Made by a program: the position numbers and the translations under genes
Shown: positions 1-10,969 of the stretch, one piece after another
Position numbering within the stretch: position 1 is the first letter of the stretch
Layout: every line of letters begins with the position of its first letter
NCBI GenBank assembly: GCA_014904985.1
Contig: MU129014.1
Coordinates: forward strand, 67,256 to 104,334
DNA length: 37,079 nt
Direction: 5' to 3'
From: Hydnum rufescens UP504
Lineage: Eukaryota > Basidiomycota > Agaricomycetes > Cantharellales > Hydnaceae
Notes under the pieces: model-generated
The model's database searches: none
Seen by the model: the letters and a program-made list of their open reading frames with translations, nothing else
Told to the model about the DNA's origin: nothing

Positions 1-213
1 CGGTGCACAAAATCCCTAATGAATGGAGAATTGCCAAATGTGTGAGATGAGGTATGACTTGGGGGCTGGGGAGACCAAGTGGCAGCCTGAGTGGGGGACT
101 GAGCAGGAGACTGACTGTGAGGACGACCATGAGAGTGATTGTGAGATTGAGCACGATGAATACAGGGTGATTGAGTGCAAGGAATATAGGGCGATTGAGC
201 ATGAGGAATACAG

Positions 214-1762
214 TGTAAGCAGGAGAAAAGGGAGAATCTCTGCTACAGTCCATGATATGGAATCGAGAATGAAGAGTGGGGGCCACCAAAATAATTTGAA
301 TATTCAGGTCTGAGTGTAGGAGGGTCTTTGGGATAGAAGATAATCCGCTGTAAGCAGTAGTTGCCCAAGCAGATGAATAAAGGGGAAAATGTGCCACAAA
401 TACCACACTCTAAGGTCCTAATCTTGTGGCCCTAGACAAAGTGCAGTAGGAACAGTGTCCTCAGATGGAATTCTCCCAGGAATCCAGCAGCAATACTTCA
501 GTGCTTCAGACTGGGGAGGGGGAAGACAATGGAATTTTCAACACAATTCGCTTAATATACCACCTGGCTATGAGATCAAATATCCGACGGAAGCAGGGGG
601 ATAGGGGAAATATGTAGAAAAAGGAATCAAGTCAAAAGCTTCAAAAATGACAGAGATATTCAATTTACAAGTCTGGGGATAGGATAGAGCATAAAATGTC
701 TATTTCTCCTTCCCTTCTGGACAGACTCCCTTGAGGAATGGTGGAATGAGTTGTCCTAGATGTCCTATCCTTTGGATATAAGGCTGCCAGACAATATTTG
801 ATATTTGAAAATTGGAAGGGGGAATGATGTTCTCCTGAGACAAGGGGGAAATTTGTATGCAGAACACCGAGTTCTTCTTTTTTTGCTGCGCCCTTTATAC
901 CGCCGGATGGGCATTTTTAATACCTTTCTAGGCGTGGTTGTTTTATGCAAATCCGATCAAAAATGATGGAGAAATTCAAAAAATACACCGTCTAGTTATG
1001 AGTGAGCAGGTGAAATCGTTCCAGAAGCCTCAGTTCTGATCCGATGAACATGTAATCAGTATTGTTCGATAGGTATTAATCACAGCTTTTAGGACGCTAT
1101 ATTTACGAGTCAATCAGATATGAATTGACTTTGAAAAGCAGAAAATACTCCTTGGGGGCATGGATTCCATAGTAAAATCATTCTAGAACATGCAGTTTTC
1201 ATCGGATTGACTTGTACATGGTATCGTTGGATAGGTATAAATTGTATCCCTCTGGGAGCAACTTTCCCGAGCTGATCTGATCAAAACTGACGGAGAAATT
1301 TGACGAATACTCCTTGAGAGTGCCGCATTTGCCCCTATTTGATTATGTAATGCATCCACAAGTAGGAGTGAAGGCCCGGGTGTGTAGTCCATTGTATTAC
1401 ATAATCACCATTTGTTAGAGTCACCCTTAAGGCAACAAGATCTGTATGAGCAGATTGAAGGAGAATTCAAGACGATATACAGAAGGGCAAGTTGAATTGC
1501 TGGGTCCACCATATCATGGCTTATGGTAGGGCATAAATGAATACAGTCCCTGTGGCCTGTTGAAGACCCTGGGAGATTGACTTGTGTTCAAGGGAAATGA
1601 GCATTCCATTTACATCTTTTCAGGCATATGGAATTCATGCTCATCCATGAACAGATGAAAGGCTTGTTATTGGAATGACATATTGGTACATTTTTAATTC
1701 ATTCATCAGAAAATTTGATGCTGAAATGGAACTCTATGTGGTAGGGATTTTTCCCTCCAACA
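214..1762. mobile_element. 1.55-kb insertion in copy A, possible solo LTR
   Basis: Alignment with copy B shows the AQSP repeat region interrupted by 1549 bp starting TGTAAGC and ending CCAACA, which fits TGT...ACA long-terminal-repeat ends. Read on the minus strand it begins TGTTGGAGGG. Flanks are ACAG on the left and ATGG on the right; both could derive from a duplicated ACGG by opposite CpG transitions, so the target duplication is tentative. It has no convincing coding capacity. Imperfect direct repeats of about 160 bp lie at roughly 1030-1330, for example ATACTCCTTG at both 1146 and 1308. A solo LTR is the best guess; a non-autonomous DNA element is the alternative. Confidence 0.5.
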
Positions 1763-1906
1763 ATGGGGTGATTGAGCACAAGGAATACAGGGTGATTGAG
1801 CACAAGGAATATGGGGTGATTGAGCATGAGAAAGACCAGGAAATGGAGTGGGAGAACCAGCAGGAGATGGGGAGTGACCAGCAGGATTCAAAGAATAAGG
1901 AATGGA

Positions 1907-1962
1907 CTGTAGTGGAAGTCAATTTAAAGCAATCTAGGAAATAAAATGGATAGGAAATGCAC
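1907..1962 (-). other. Intron in copy A gene 2
   Basis: This 56-nt GT...CTACAG intron aligns with the equal-length intron at 31009-31064 in copy B. Splicing keeps the frame from the VPT codons into the SIPYSSNPAG stretch. Because both copies keep it, the duplication was at DNA level and not through a spliced RNA. Confidence 0.6.
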
Positions 1963-2268
1963 TGTAGGTACACTGGGATGGTTTCTAGATTGAGGTGGAG
2001 CGAGCTGAACTGTTTGTTGGTGTGATTGCAACAATGGAATGTCAATAAACCACTCATTACACTGAGGGACAGGGCACATAATGGGGGTGCTGGAAGCTTC
2101 GCCAGTTGTGTCAGAAGACTCTCTTGTCTGGGGCCCACTAGCAGATTCACTGCTCATTGAAGGGACTGTGGTGTCATTGGTTATTGTAGAGGACCGGGCC
2201 ATTCAACCTGCCAGGGTGGCAGCAGGCTTTGTGGTCCTTTTTCGGGCTTGATATGTCTTAGGTGGCAT

Positions 2269-3034
2269 ATCAGGCTAGGAGTCAGCTCATGAAAAAAAGT
2301 AGTAGAAGTGGGGTACAGAAAGTGCACCCTCACAACTTCAGGCTACAATGTTGAGGGAATGGATGGCAAGATATCACACAGTGCAAAGTAGGAATAGGGA
2401 GGGTGCAAAAAACTGTGCTGTCCTAAACCAGGCTTTGAGGGATTGAAAGTGTAGGGTAGTTGGAAGACAGCAAGTGTGGCAGGAGTGAACAAGACACCAA
2501 AAAAAGCAGATGGAAAGCAGGTGATAGGGGTGCAGTGTGCACCATCTTTGACCAGACTCTCCAAGAACCCCCAAAGGCTGGGAAGAGGTAGGAGTGGAAG
2601 GTGTAGCCCTGGGACTTTGCAGGTTTGTTGGAAGATGACCAAAAGCCAGTAGAAGGAGTGTAGTGGATGGACAGTCTTCAGTGGAGCAGGAAATAGGGAG
2701 TGTATGGTCACACTGTCCAAAACCAGACTCCACCAGAGACTGTTAATGTTGTGCAAGTGGAGGATATTCCCAGACATTGCCAGTAAACAATTCTTCAGTA
2801 CAGATGGATGTATATATTATTGTATGAATGAGTACATGCATGATATATGTAAGATGATAATATTAACATTGAGGAACAGAGGATAGAGAGGAAAGTGCAG
2901 GAGGTCGAAGGCAATGATGGGATGCAGGAAATGGCAGAGGGAAGGCAGCAATGAGCTGGCAGTGTGGGGAAATGGGCTGGTGGCAAAGGGGATAGTCAAA
3001 TAGCATATGAATGAGAGTAAGGCTAGAGATATAC
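2269..3034. other. Intergenic spacer between the two copy A genes
   Basis: This is the counterpart of 29935-30702 in copy B. It aligns along its whole length and differs mostly at CpG positions, which read TpG or CpA here. No supported gene lies in it; the open frames it contains are not shared in a meaningful way between the copies. On the minus strand it presumably holds the 3' end of gene 1 and the promoter of gene 2. Confidence 0.5.
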
Positions 3035-5858
3035 CTACTCATCAATCCACTTGTGGAATCGAGGCTGGTCCCTATTTAACTCCAAGACAATACACCACGC
3101 TGGCCAGATCCTTGTTCATCCAAAATTCTCCATGCTTAAATGAACCTCACTCCCTCCAAGATCAGCATATGCCCATCTGGAGATCTGGTGTATGTCAGAT
3201 ATCATCATGCCCCCAGGCACTGGCCAAATGTTCTCACAGAAAGCCAAAGCAGTACCCTTTGATGGAGCCCTGTGCATGATCATCTGCATCTCCATGCATT
3301 GCATACCAACTGTCACAGAGCCTGGGTCTTCCTTTCATGCATTATGGAGTTGTCTGCTGAGCCATTCAGTGTCAAACTTGACACTAATCATGGCACGAGT
3401 TCACTCATGCTTGGGAGGAGCAGGATGAGGGTCAAGTAATGCAGGATACTGAATATAGTTGAGCATCTCAGGGATAGCATCACCAGGTGTCGCGTAAGGG
3501 CATGGTCCAACAGCCAGGAGCTCCTGGATCTCAGCAGTTGAGATTGCATTGATGTACACCTCCTGCATGTACCTTACTTCAGCAACTCCAAAACAATTCA
3601 CCAGTGTATCCACGTACAGGAAAGGGAGAAGTGTCTTGCCACCAAATGAAGATGCCAAGATGCTCCGACATGAATCCTGTTTGGCCACATCCTTGAAGAG
3701 GAGGTACATGTGGTACATCACGCCCTTCTTCCAAATGGGTTTCACCCTCCATGCTGCCAGCACACCCAGATGAGAGTTCTGATGCACCCAGGTCAAGGGG
3801 TCCTCTCAGCCATCAACACCCTCAATATCCAATGCATACCATTGGGCTAGCCTCAGGCATTCTGGTGGAGGCCACAGCATGCTCACGTCTGAAACACTTG
3901 GTGCAACATTGGCAGTAGGTGCCACAGAGCTTTGAGGAAACAGCATTGGCGCAGGCCCTAAGTGACTCAGGAGAGGTGTAGCCTCAGGTTGGGGTGGCGA
4001 TGGAGGATCCTGATGACTGGGCAGTGGTCCAGAGGACAGCGGCAGTCTCCAACTGCAGCGATGCAGTTGAGATGGGCCTGGATGTGCATACTCTTGGGAT
4101 GGAGAGAGGGACAGCCTCCATGCTGGCTGGGGCAGGGGCTGATGGGTTGGTGCCTTTGAAGACAAGGCACTCTGCCAAGGTCCATCCTGCATCTGCCCAT
4201 CATGATCATCCCTGAAGTGGCCATGGCTCCAGTGCTCAAGCTCTTGGGATGCTCGGGAGCTTGATGGCTCCCATTGCCTTCCCAACTCCCCAGGTCATCC
4301 CCTTGGCAGTTCTCATTGCACCACTCATGGCCCCCTTGGTGGCTCCAGGGGTGATCTTGGCCTTCCTTTGGGGTGGCCAGAGTGGAAGGATGGACCTTGA
4401 CAAGTGGGAGACCAGGCTCAATGAGGAGGAGAGGGGGACTGACAAAAAGAAGATGGAGTGGGGCAGGGAGAAGGTGCCCAGCAATGGTGGGACCAGGCAT
4501 GGCCAGGGGGAGACAGGGACCAGTGGCAAAATGGTGCACAGTGGGGAGGGAATGACACATGAGGGGGAGATGGCACATGATGAAGAGGAGATGGCACACG
4601 ATGAGGGGATCATGCATGATGAGGGGATTGTGAATGATGAGGGGATTGCAAATGATGAGGGGATCACAAACGACAAGGGGATTGTGAATGATGAGGGGAT
4701 CACAAATGATGGGGGAATCATGAACAATGAGGGGATCATGCTTGATGAGGAGGCGGGGACAAACGATGGGGAGATGGTGCACAAGGTGGAAATGGGTCAC
4801 TCACTGGAGTGACAGGAGAATACGTGGGAGCGCGAGGAGAACCAGGCTCAAGAGAAGTAGGGGTCAGGGTCAGAGAGCATGGCTGAGCAGGATTTGGCAC
4901 AGAAGAAGGAACAGGAAGGGCAGGAACCAGAGGGGCAGGAACCGGAGGGGCAGGAACAGAAGAGGGAGCAGGTGCAACAGAGGCATGTCCACCCTGTTGA
5001 AGGCACACAAGCTCTTCTGCTTCCCATTTCAGTCTTTCTGCTTCAAGCCTTTGAGCCTCCTCCAGCACTCTGATCCAGGGGGCTGCTGCTTTGTCTGCCT
5101 TGGCATGCCGTCTCTCCTGGGCAAGTTTTTTTCACCTGCTTTTTTTTCACCTTTGAGGGGCCATCAGAGGATCTCCACAATTGCATAACTGCAGTCTTGA
5201 AGCTTGAAGTCAGTTTGGGGAGGCTTCCCATTGTGCCATTTCCCCCTCTTCTTCCCCTGGGCACCTTGAAGAACTTTAGTAATTTGAGACTTTTCAGTAC
5301 CATCTCCACTTTTGGCAGCGAGTACTAGGGCCTTTGCTTCAGCCTCCTGTTTTGTGTCCAAGTGAGGAGTAGGATTGAGATTGTAGTCCCCCTCATTCTC
5401 CCAATTATTGTCGTCCTCATTGTAGGGGTTCCCCATGATGTCATCATAGATATTGAAACCATGATCCTCCATGTTATTGTCCACTGCCTTCAATGAAGAA
5501 GCCATTGGACCATCATCCTCATTGACATAGATTTTTATTGCCTCCCCGAATTCATATTTGTAATAGAACTTTGGCACCTTGTATGCCTGGGCAGCAGGCC
5601 ATGGGCCACAATCAAGGAAGTCCCTTAAAGTGACCACATCAGTCTCACAAATTTCACCAGCAGGTAAAACATGCAATGCAGCTTCACAGAGAGGATGATC
5701 ATTGTGATCAAGTTCACCAGGATATCCCAAATGCAGCCTGATGAACCAATTGACTGGGTGCTGTGCATGAACCAGTGGAACCTCAACATGTATGATATAC
5801 TTGGCAACATTGACATTCTGCTCATCCCACTTCTTCATTGCAGCAAAATATTTGGCCA
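3035..5858 (-). pseudogene. Copy A, gene 1 (Pro/Ser-repeat protein), 5'-truncated and decayed
   Basis: This is the inverted homologue of 26864-29934 and the family is unrecognised. In order it shows a conserved block starting EYFAAMKKWDEQN-like at about 5858; an acidic YNEDDNNWENEG stretch; a Lys/Gln-rich stretch; Pro/Ala pentapeptide repeats (about 4890-4980); a Ser-Pro-His/Arg 18-bp repeat tract (about 4560-4750); a Pro/Ser-rich linker; and a conserved C-terminal block with WVHQNSHLGVLAA and YMQEVYINAISTAEIQELL. The stop is TAG at 3035-3037. Damage includes TGA at 3806-3808 and a 7-bp tandem duplication near 5200 relative to copy B. Homology to copy B stops at about 5858, so the first 770 or more bp are absent. 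In places it is less broken than copy B: its G-run and the VDTLVNCFG junction stay in frame. Confidence 0.7.
4560..4750 (-). repeat. 18-bp coding minisatellite, copy A
   Basis: Tandem imperfect repeats have the core GATGAGGGGATNNNNAAT on the plus strand. In the minus-strand gene frame they encode Ser-Pro-(Arg/His) hexapeptide-like units. The matching tract in copy B is longer (28130-28375), so the unit number changed after duplication. Confidence 0.7.
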
Positions 5859-6652
5859 CTGTAGAAGATGCTTTATAGCTCTGCAGAAATTACTAACACC
5901 ACCAGATGTTGGCTAAGGTTATAGGGATTGGGAATGAAAAGGTATGGGAGGGGCTCAGGTTAGTCTCAATGGGTTGATTGACTTACTAGGTATAGAAATG
6001 ATATGGATGACTCTGATATGATGTAATGTTTCTGACTCTAGCTGGACTACTTGTATCATGATTGTTGAATTGAAACTTGGAAGCTATTTCTGATTTTAAA
6101 ACTTTTATGGACTTGAACCTATTATCATATGATTCAGGGCTTAGACATCTAGCAACACCTACACTGAGGGTCCTACAACTATCTACAACTTCTCATTGTT
6201 GCTCTGAGTACACCTTTCGGTTACTTGGCCATTTGAATTTCTCATCTGTAACTACTTTATTTTGAGGGGAGTCTTATCTAAAAGCTACCTAAAACTACAA
6301 AACTTGATTCCTTATATGCATTTTTGGATGTCTGTGTACTTTTCTGCCTCAAAGTCTGTGTGATGTTTGGAATGGCACAGTTGTGGGACATTTGGATGAC
6401 TAAATCAGGCTGAGTCATATCTTTTGCTTAGTCATACAAATTGCTTTGTCATACTTTTGAGTCCAGGTTTTTGATTACAAATCTTGGTTACATAAGCATA
6501 TTTTTTGACATGTAGAAAACTTTTTATTTTGTTTGTCAAATGAAGTCATTTCAACTGAGTTTCCTTGATATCTTTGGGCAGTAGCAAGATAGGTTGTCCT
6601 AAACACTCCAACAGATCATTGATCAAGGTCTAAGGTCAGAGCACTTCCAAAC
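5859..6652. other. AT-rich interval without a supported gene
   Basis: This lies between the truncation point of copy A and the decayed gene at 6653-7813. It is low in CpG and AT-rich, with several T-runs. The open frames present are short and lack any feature I could support. I see no terminal repeat marking the boundary at 5858. Confidence 0.4.
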
Positions 6653-7813
6653 TCATGTTTTCAGATACCAGACAGTTATTCCTTCCACAGATGGTGAACA
6701 CTTTAGATTGCAGTCCCTTGCAATGCACTGTGAATTCCTACTTCTGCCACCCATATTCAGTAAAGACTTCATCTTCATTCCTTCTACTTTTCCACTCTTG
6801 AAACCACCAAGTCCATCCTTCCATCCACTGTGATGCCTTGTCCAGTGTAAAATGTCACACTCGATATATTTGACTGATTGTTGGGTAGATATCTGCTCTC
6901 ATTCGATTAAATGGTCTTTGTCACATGGAGAAAACCTCTCACCCTGGACAGCATCTATTACTTCCAGATTGAGAACAGAGGTTGGGAATACTCGAGGAGG
7001 TATCTTGTCACCAATTGGAATTCATAAGGCGACTACCAGGACAACTTTGAGGTCCTTTTGTTGGTAGGGGGCATAGTGATCTCATATCCAGATAATGTAT
7101 CTTGTCCACTTGATACTTTTTGATAGAATGATCCCTTCAAATGAATTTTCAGGTGTAGGAGAATAGCAAATGGGAGTGGAGGAATGGATGCCAATGAAAG
7201 GATTGTTGTCAATGTGGTTGAAATGGTGATAGACAAGTGAAAGTTGCTGGATAGGCATGGCTGGGGCTGATGCTAACAAGGTCTGTATTCGATGGGCCCT
7301 TTATAACTATTTCTTGATGGCCTCATGACTCTTTCCTTTTGTGTCAAATTTGTGCTGAAAATCGTTTGTTCTTTTGTAATTCTTTTTACAAATGAGGAGG
7401 GGGGGGGGAACAGGAGAAGATGTGATTCAAATACATGTATCAAAGGGATTATGGGTGAAAAGGGGATGGATACAGGCTTCCCTTTCAGGGGCATTCTGGA
7501 CTGCGATCCCTAATCTAACTTCAACTTTAAAGTTGGGACTCTCAGGCACTACAGATTTAACCATCATCCAGTTTAGAAATGCCCTGGTAAACTTCCTCTC
7601 CTTGGCAAGCTGATCTGGACAAAACCATCCTGGTTTTCCAGCCTGGAATGAAAGATAAAATGATGTCTCATCCTCTACAAGAAGGTATAACTCAATGAAC
7701 TTCTTAGTTCCTGATTCTTCTTTTGATATATCATTTAAAGACCTTGGAAATCTTGAAGGAGTAATCATACCTTCTGTGCATTTTTCAACTGCTGGGACAA
7801 TAGTGGGGTCCAT
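6653..7813 (-). pseudogene. Decayed hypothetical coding sequence
   Basis: A single minus-strand frame runs from the ATG at 7811-7813 (MDPTIVPAVEK) to TGA at 6653-6655, interrupted by stops. TGA lies at 7427-7429, 7082-7084, 7022-7024 and 6899-6901, each a plausible CGA transition; TAG and TAA lie close together near 7300. Between the stops the translation looks protein-like, for example FTRAFLNWMMVKSVVPESP and CDILHWTRHHSGW. A pyrimidine-rich tract directly upstream of the ATG supports this start. A 10-nt C-run (G on plus, about 7399-7408) is a possible frameshift site. I do not recognise the family. It could also be a gene with unrecognised introns. Confidence 0.45.
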
Positions 7814-7935
7814 TGGAAATAAAAGAAAATGGTGATGGATCTGAGAGGGAGATGAGAAGAGAAAAGATGAGAAGAGAGAAAGAAGGAGGAGAGAAGGAAC
7901 CCAAATGAACTAAGAGAGATGAGAGGAGGAGAATG
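7814..7935 (-). promoter_or_regulatory. CT-rich tract upstream of the 7813 start
   Basis: Reading the minus strand, about 90 bases (7841-7932) are almost entirely C and T and end roughly 30 bases before the ATG. CT-rich tracts just upstream of start codons are common in fungal promoters. It has no other explanation here; a simple GA/CT microsatellite is the alternative. Confidence 0.4.
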
Positions 7936-8138
7936 GAGTTCTGGAATGACTTTTGCTGTCCTTTTATCCTCATCCTGAGTTTGACATGATTTCCTTATTT
8001 GTTTTACTTCTGACAGCTGTCATTCCCTTGTGAATCATCTTCAAATTCAAATCCAATCCCTTGCTTGCATTCCATTTTTAGCATACAAATCACATTTGAA
8101 AAGAAAGAACAGCTGTCTAGATTCCAGATCCTTTTGAA

Positions 8139-8567
8139 TCAGAGATGATGAAGGAAATTACACATTGAATGTCTGACAGATCTCCAGTGGAGTGGGTTTG
8201 TGATGGAATGAACAAAAGATATGAAGGGAGAGATGGGTGGGAATGGGAAATCCTTGGGCTCCAAGATTGATGATAGAAGAATGTTCCCAAATGAACAATC
8301 AATGTGTTGGTAACCAATGGGAAGTAGGATCATAACAAAGGCAAAATTGTATTCATCCACAGATTTGATGTAGGCCTGGAAAACAAATGGGACGCCTCTG
8401 GGAATATACACCACCATCAATCCACTCGCATCCTCCACTCCAAGGTGGAAAATGACTTCACCAAACCCCTTTCGCTTGATGAATCAATGGGACAGATCGA
8501 ATACATCATTGGGATATTTGTAGCATGGGTAATGTCCTTCAGGATATGAGAATTTGATTGCAGACAT
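8139..8567 (-). pseudogene. Decayed hypothetical ORF
   Basis: A frame starts MSAIKFSYPEGHYPCYKYP at 8567 and reads to a stop at 8139-8141, with one internal TGA at 8484-8486 between DLSH and FIKRKGF where Arg would fit. The middle (VVYIPRGVPFVFQAYIK) looks like true coding sequence; the last 40 codons are less convincing. It lies between two other decayed minus-strand ORFs and could be an exon of the same ancestral gene. Family unknown. Confidence 0.4.
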
Positions 8568-8765
8568 GATGAGTGATAATAGAATGATCTTGGGGAATTC
8601 TGCATAATTCAGTGTTCCTTAAATTGCTCTCTGGAAGTCGGCATTTAATTTCTTGGGATGGGGACTTAATTAGACACCTGAGCCTTGGTGATCACTTGTA
8701 GTTTTTAATTCCAGGGTGCATTCGATCACAAGGTGTTTTGCAATTAATTTGTGGTGATTCAATTT

Positions 8766-9176
8766 TCAATTTCCACATTTGACTTGGCTTTCAGGGTCAG
8801 AAACGCACATGATATTCTTTTAACTGGGGGGGGGTGAAAAATCACATGAAATGAAGGGGTGAGGACATTGAGTTGGATTGATCCCTCCAAACACAGTAAG
8901 ACCCAGAATAATCTCAGCCACAAACATAAGGCCATCTGGATGGATGCTGCAATAACGAATTCTGTTGATTCAGGTGAAGAAATAAACCAGGGGATCATTT
9001 TTGTCTGGGAAAACTGTGCCAAAATCGCCTAGTTGAATAGAAAGGCAGGGTGAATTTTGATTGGTTGTATACATGCCCACATCAATGTGAACTGCATGGG
9101 GAACTTCAAGCAGATTCAATTTGTCGGACCTTTGCCTAATTAGGAAAGGATTTAGAATCCCCTTATCAATATTCAT
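8766..9176 (-). pseudogene. Decayed hypothetical ORF
   Basis: A frame starts MNIDKGILNPFLIRQ at 9176 and runs past TGA at 8970-8972 (after DPLVYFFT, before INRIRYCSIHPDG) and TAA at 8820-8822 to TGA at 8766-8768. The residues around the first stop read smoothly, which fits a single CGA-to-TGA change. A C-run of about 9 nt precedes the TAA. No family is recognised. Being on the same strand as the two preceding fragments suggests parts of one gene or a local cluster. Confidence 0.4.
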
Positions 9177-9499
9177 TCTTGGCTTACAAGTAGTGTGGGA
9201 TTCAAGGTATGTCTGGCTATGGCCATTTTCCTTTGTTTTTTATACCTCACTGAGTCCTTAATTTGACTGATTTTTTAAGAGTTTCCTTATTTAGGGATTC
9301 TAGGGTATGGGCTTAGGGATTCTAGGGTAGCACTTTGGTTTTTGTACTTTGATTTTGTACTTTGATTTTGCTTGTTGGCTTTTGTTCATTTCATTTTTTT
9401 TTTTTTCAAAGGTAGTTCATTTTTTCTAAGTCATGTATGAACAGTTGTAATTCAAAAATTTTAACTGGTTTTAACAGAAAGGTGGTAAGGGAAGATAGG
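9177..9499. other. AT-rich interval, no gene seen
   Basis: This contains a duplicated short stretch (TTAGGGATTCTAGGGTA at about 9292 and 9313), a repeated TTTTGTACTTTGATT near 9348, and a T-run at 9394-9405. No coding signal is supported. Confidence 0.4.
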
Positions 9500-10460
9500 G
9501 AAGAGTAATAGACTTGAGGGAAGTCAAGAAATCAAGGGAGACTCAAATAAAGTTGCTGGAATCAAGGGGGACTTGAACAAAGTTGTGGGAATTGAGAGGG
9601 ACTTGAGATTCATTGCAGGAGTTGAAAGAGACTCGAAATACCTCACATGAAGTCATGGGAGTCAAGAGGGACTTGGAATATGTCATGAGAGTTGAAAGAG
9701 ACTCAAGGGAGACTTGTGGAAATTGAAAGGGACTTGGAATAAGTTGCAGAAGGCAAGAAGGACTTGAAGAAATGTTGCAGGAGTTGAGAGGAACTTGAGA
9801 TTCTTTGTGGGAGTTGAAAGAGACTTGAGGGAGACTTGAAATACATCGTGGAAGTTGAAAGGGACTTGCAGAAGTTGAAAGGGACTCATGGAAGTTGAAA
9901 GGGACTTGCAGAAGTTGAAAGGGACTTATGGAAGTTGAAAGGGACTTGCAGAAATCAAGGGAGACTCGAAGGAAAGTGTGGGACCTCAAAAACTTGAAAA
10001 ATGTGTGTAGGGACCTGAAAGAAGGAGTGCAGACTTGATAAAGGACATGGGAACCTGAGAGGAGGCATAGGGACTCAAAAAGGTGTGTGGGACCTTGAGA
10101 AAAAGAGCACAGACTCGAGAAAAGGTGTGGGGGCTCAAGAGAAAGAGCGCAGACTTGACAGAAAGAGTGCAGACTCAATGAAGGGCACAGGAACCTGAGA
10201 GGAGATGCAGGGACTCAAAAAGGTTCCAGGGACTCAAGAAAAAGAGTGCAGACTTGATGGAAAGAGCGTGGGAACTCAATGAAGGGCACGGGAACCCAAG
10301 AGGAGGTGCAGGGACTCGAAAAGGTTCTGGGGACTTGAGAAAAAGAGCACAGACTCAATGGAAAGAGCACAGGAACTTGAGAGAAAGAGCACAGACTCGA
10401 TGGGAGACACAGAACTTGAGAAAGGGTGTGGGAACCCAAGAGAAAGTGTGGAGGAGCTTG
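9500..10460. repeat. Purine-rich minisatellite array
   Basis: Nearly 1 kb is built from imperfect repeats of the type GTTGAAAGGGACTTG. The clearest block (about 9846-9955) has 20-bp units of AAGTTGAAAGGGACTTGCAG alternating GCAG and ATGG ends, giving a 40-bp higher order. The second half (about 10020-10450) uses longer composites containing AAAGAGCACAGACT and GGGACTCAAAAAGG. The plus strand is strongly purine-biased. Long open frames on both strands are by-products of the periodicity. Confidence 0.75.
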
Positions 10461-10969
10461 TTTGCATGATGACAAAGTTGCAGAAAGCAACAAAGTCATC
10501 ATTTAGGTGTGGAACAGAATCATGTCCTTTCTTTGTGGCAAGGCGATTTCTGGATTATGTGGCACATTAACTTAAGCAGAAGTGCTCATCTAAGCACCAA
10601 TGAACTGTGAGAGCAAAACCTTCACTCATGCATTCAGCAGGTCATCATGAATGCTTAAACTGAAATTTGTAACCTAGAAAATGTTCCCTTTAATTTTGCC
10701 AGTGGAATAACACCTTTAACATGGAATGGCATGGTAATTGCCCTATTAGAACTCAGCCTACTGGTCTTATTTTTTACTGTACAATGTTTCTCCCTTAGCA
10801 CAAGAGTTTCCAAAGCCCATGAAGTTCTTATATCTTGGTGGGTGAAGGTTTTAAATTTTGAGTTGCCTCTCATGACACCATTTCGTTTAGGGGTCCTGGT
10901 TTTAGTGCTATAGAAGAAGGATTGGGAGCTCCGATGACTGTCAAATCAAACTCTGGTTCAGCCTACCTT
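10461..10969. other. Interval without a supported gene
   Basis: This lies between the purine minisatellite and the outer end of the large inverted repeat. Short frames exist on both strands but none has a start context, length or motif I would defend. Confidence 0.35.

Larger units (their letters stand above)
1..2268 (-). pseudogene. Copy A, gene 2 (5' part; AQSP-repeat protein), decayed and interrupted
   Basis: This is the inverted homologue of the gene at 30703-33045 and I do not recognise the family. Translation starts MPPKTYQARK from the ATG at 2266-2268 and is followed by a Ser/Thr-rich N-terminus. A TGA at 2203-2205 replaces the CGA kept in the other copy (30766-30768), so this copy is broken after 21 codons. 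A 56-nt intron lies at 1907-1962; its 5' site is GTGCAT here and GTGCGT in copy B. Exon 2 carries an AQSP(R/H)IP repeat that is split by the insertion at 214-1762. Homology continues to the window edge, so the 3' half is not visible. CpG is strongly depleted compared with copy B. Function is unknown. Homology is clear; that it is a pseudogene is a strong inference. Confidence 0.7.

Noticed and set aside
3967..4800. 277-codon minus-strand ORF with IHNPL/ICDPL repeats
   Set aside because: This frame of the 18-bp repeat is not the one joined to the conserved C-terminal block; it is probably a repeat-generated frame.
9543..10178. 211-codon minus-strand ORF rich in Phe, Leu, Ser and Pro
   Set aside because: It is the pyrimidine strand of a minisatellite; open frames are expected from the repeat unit.
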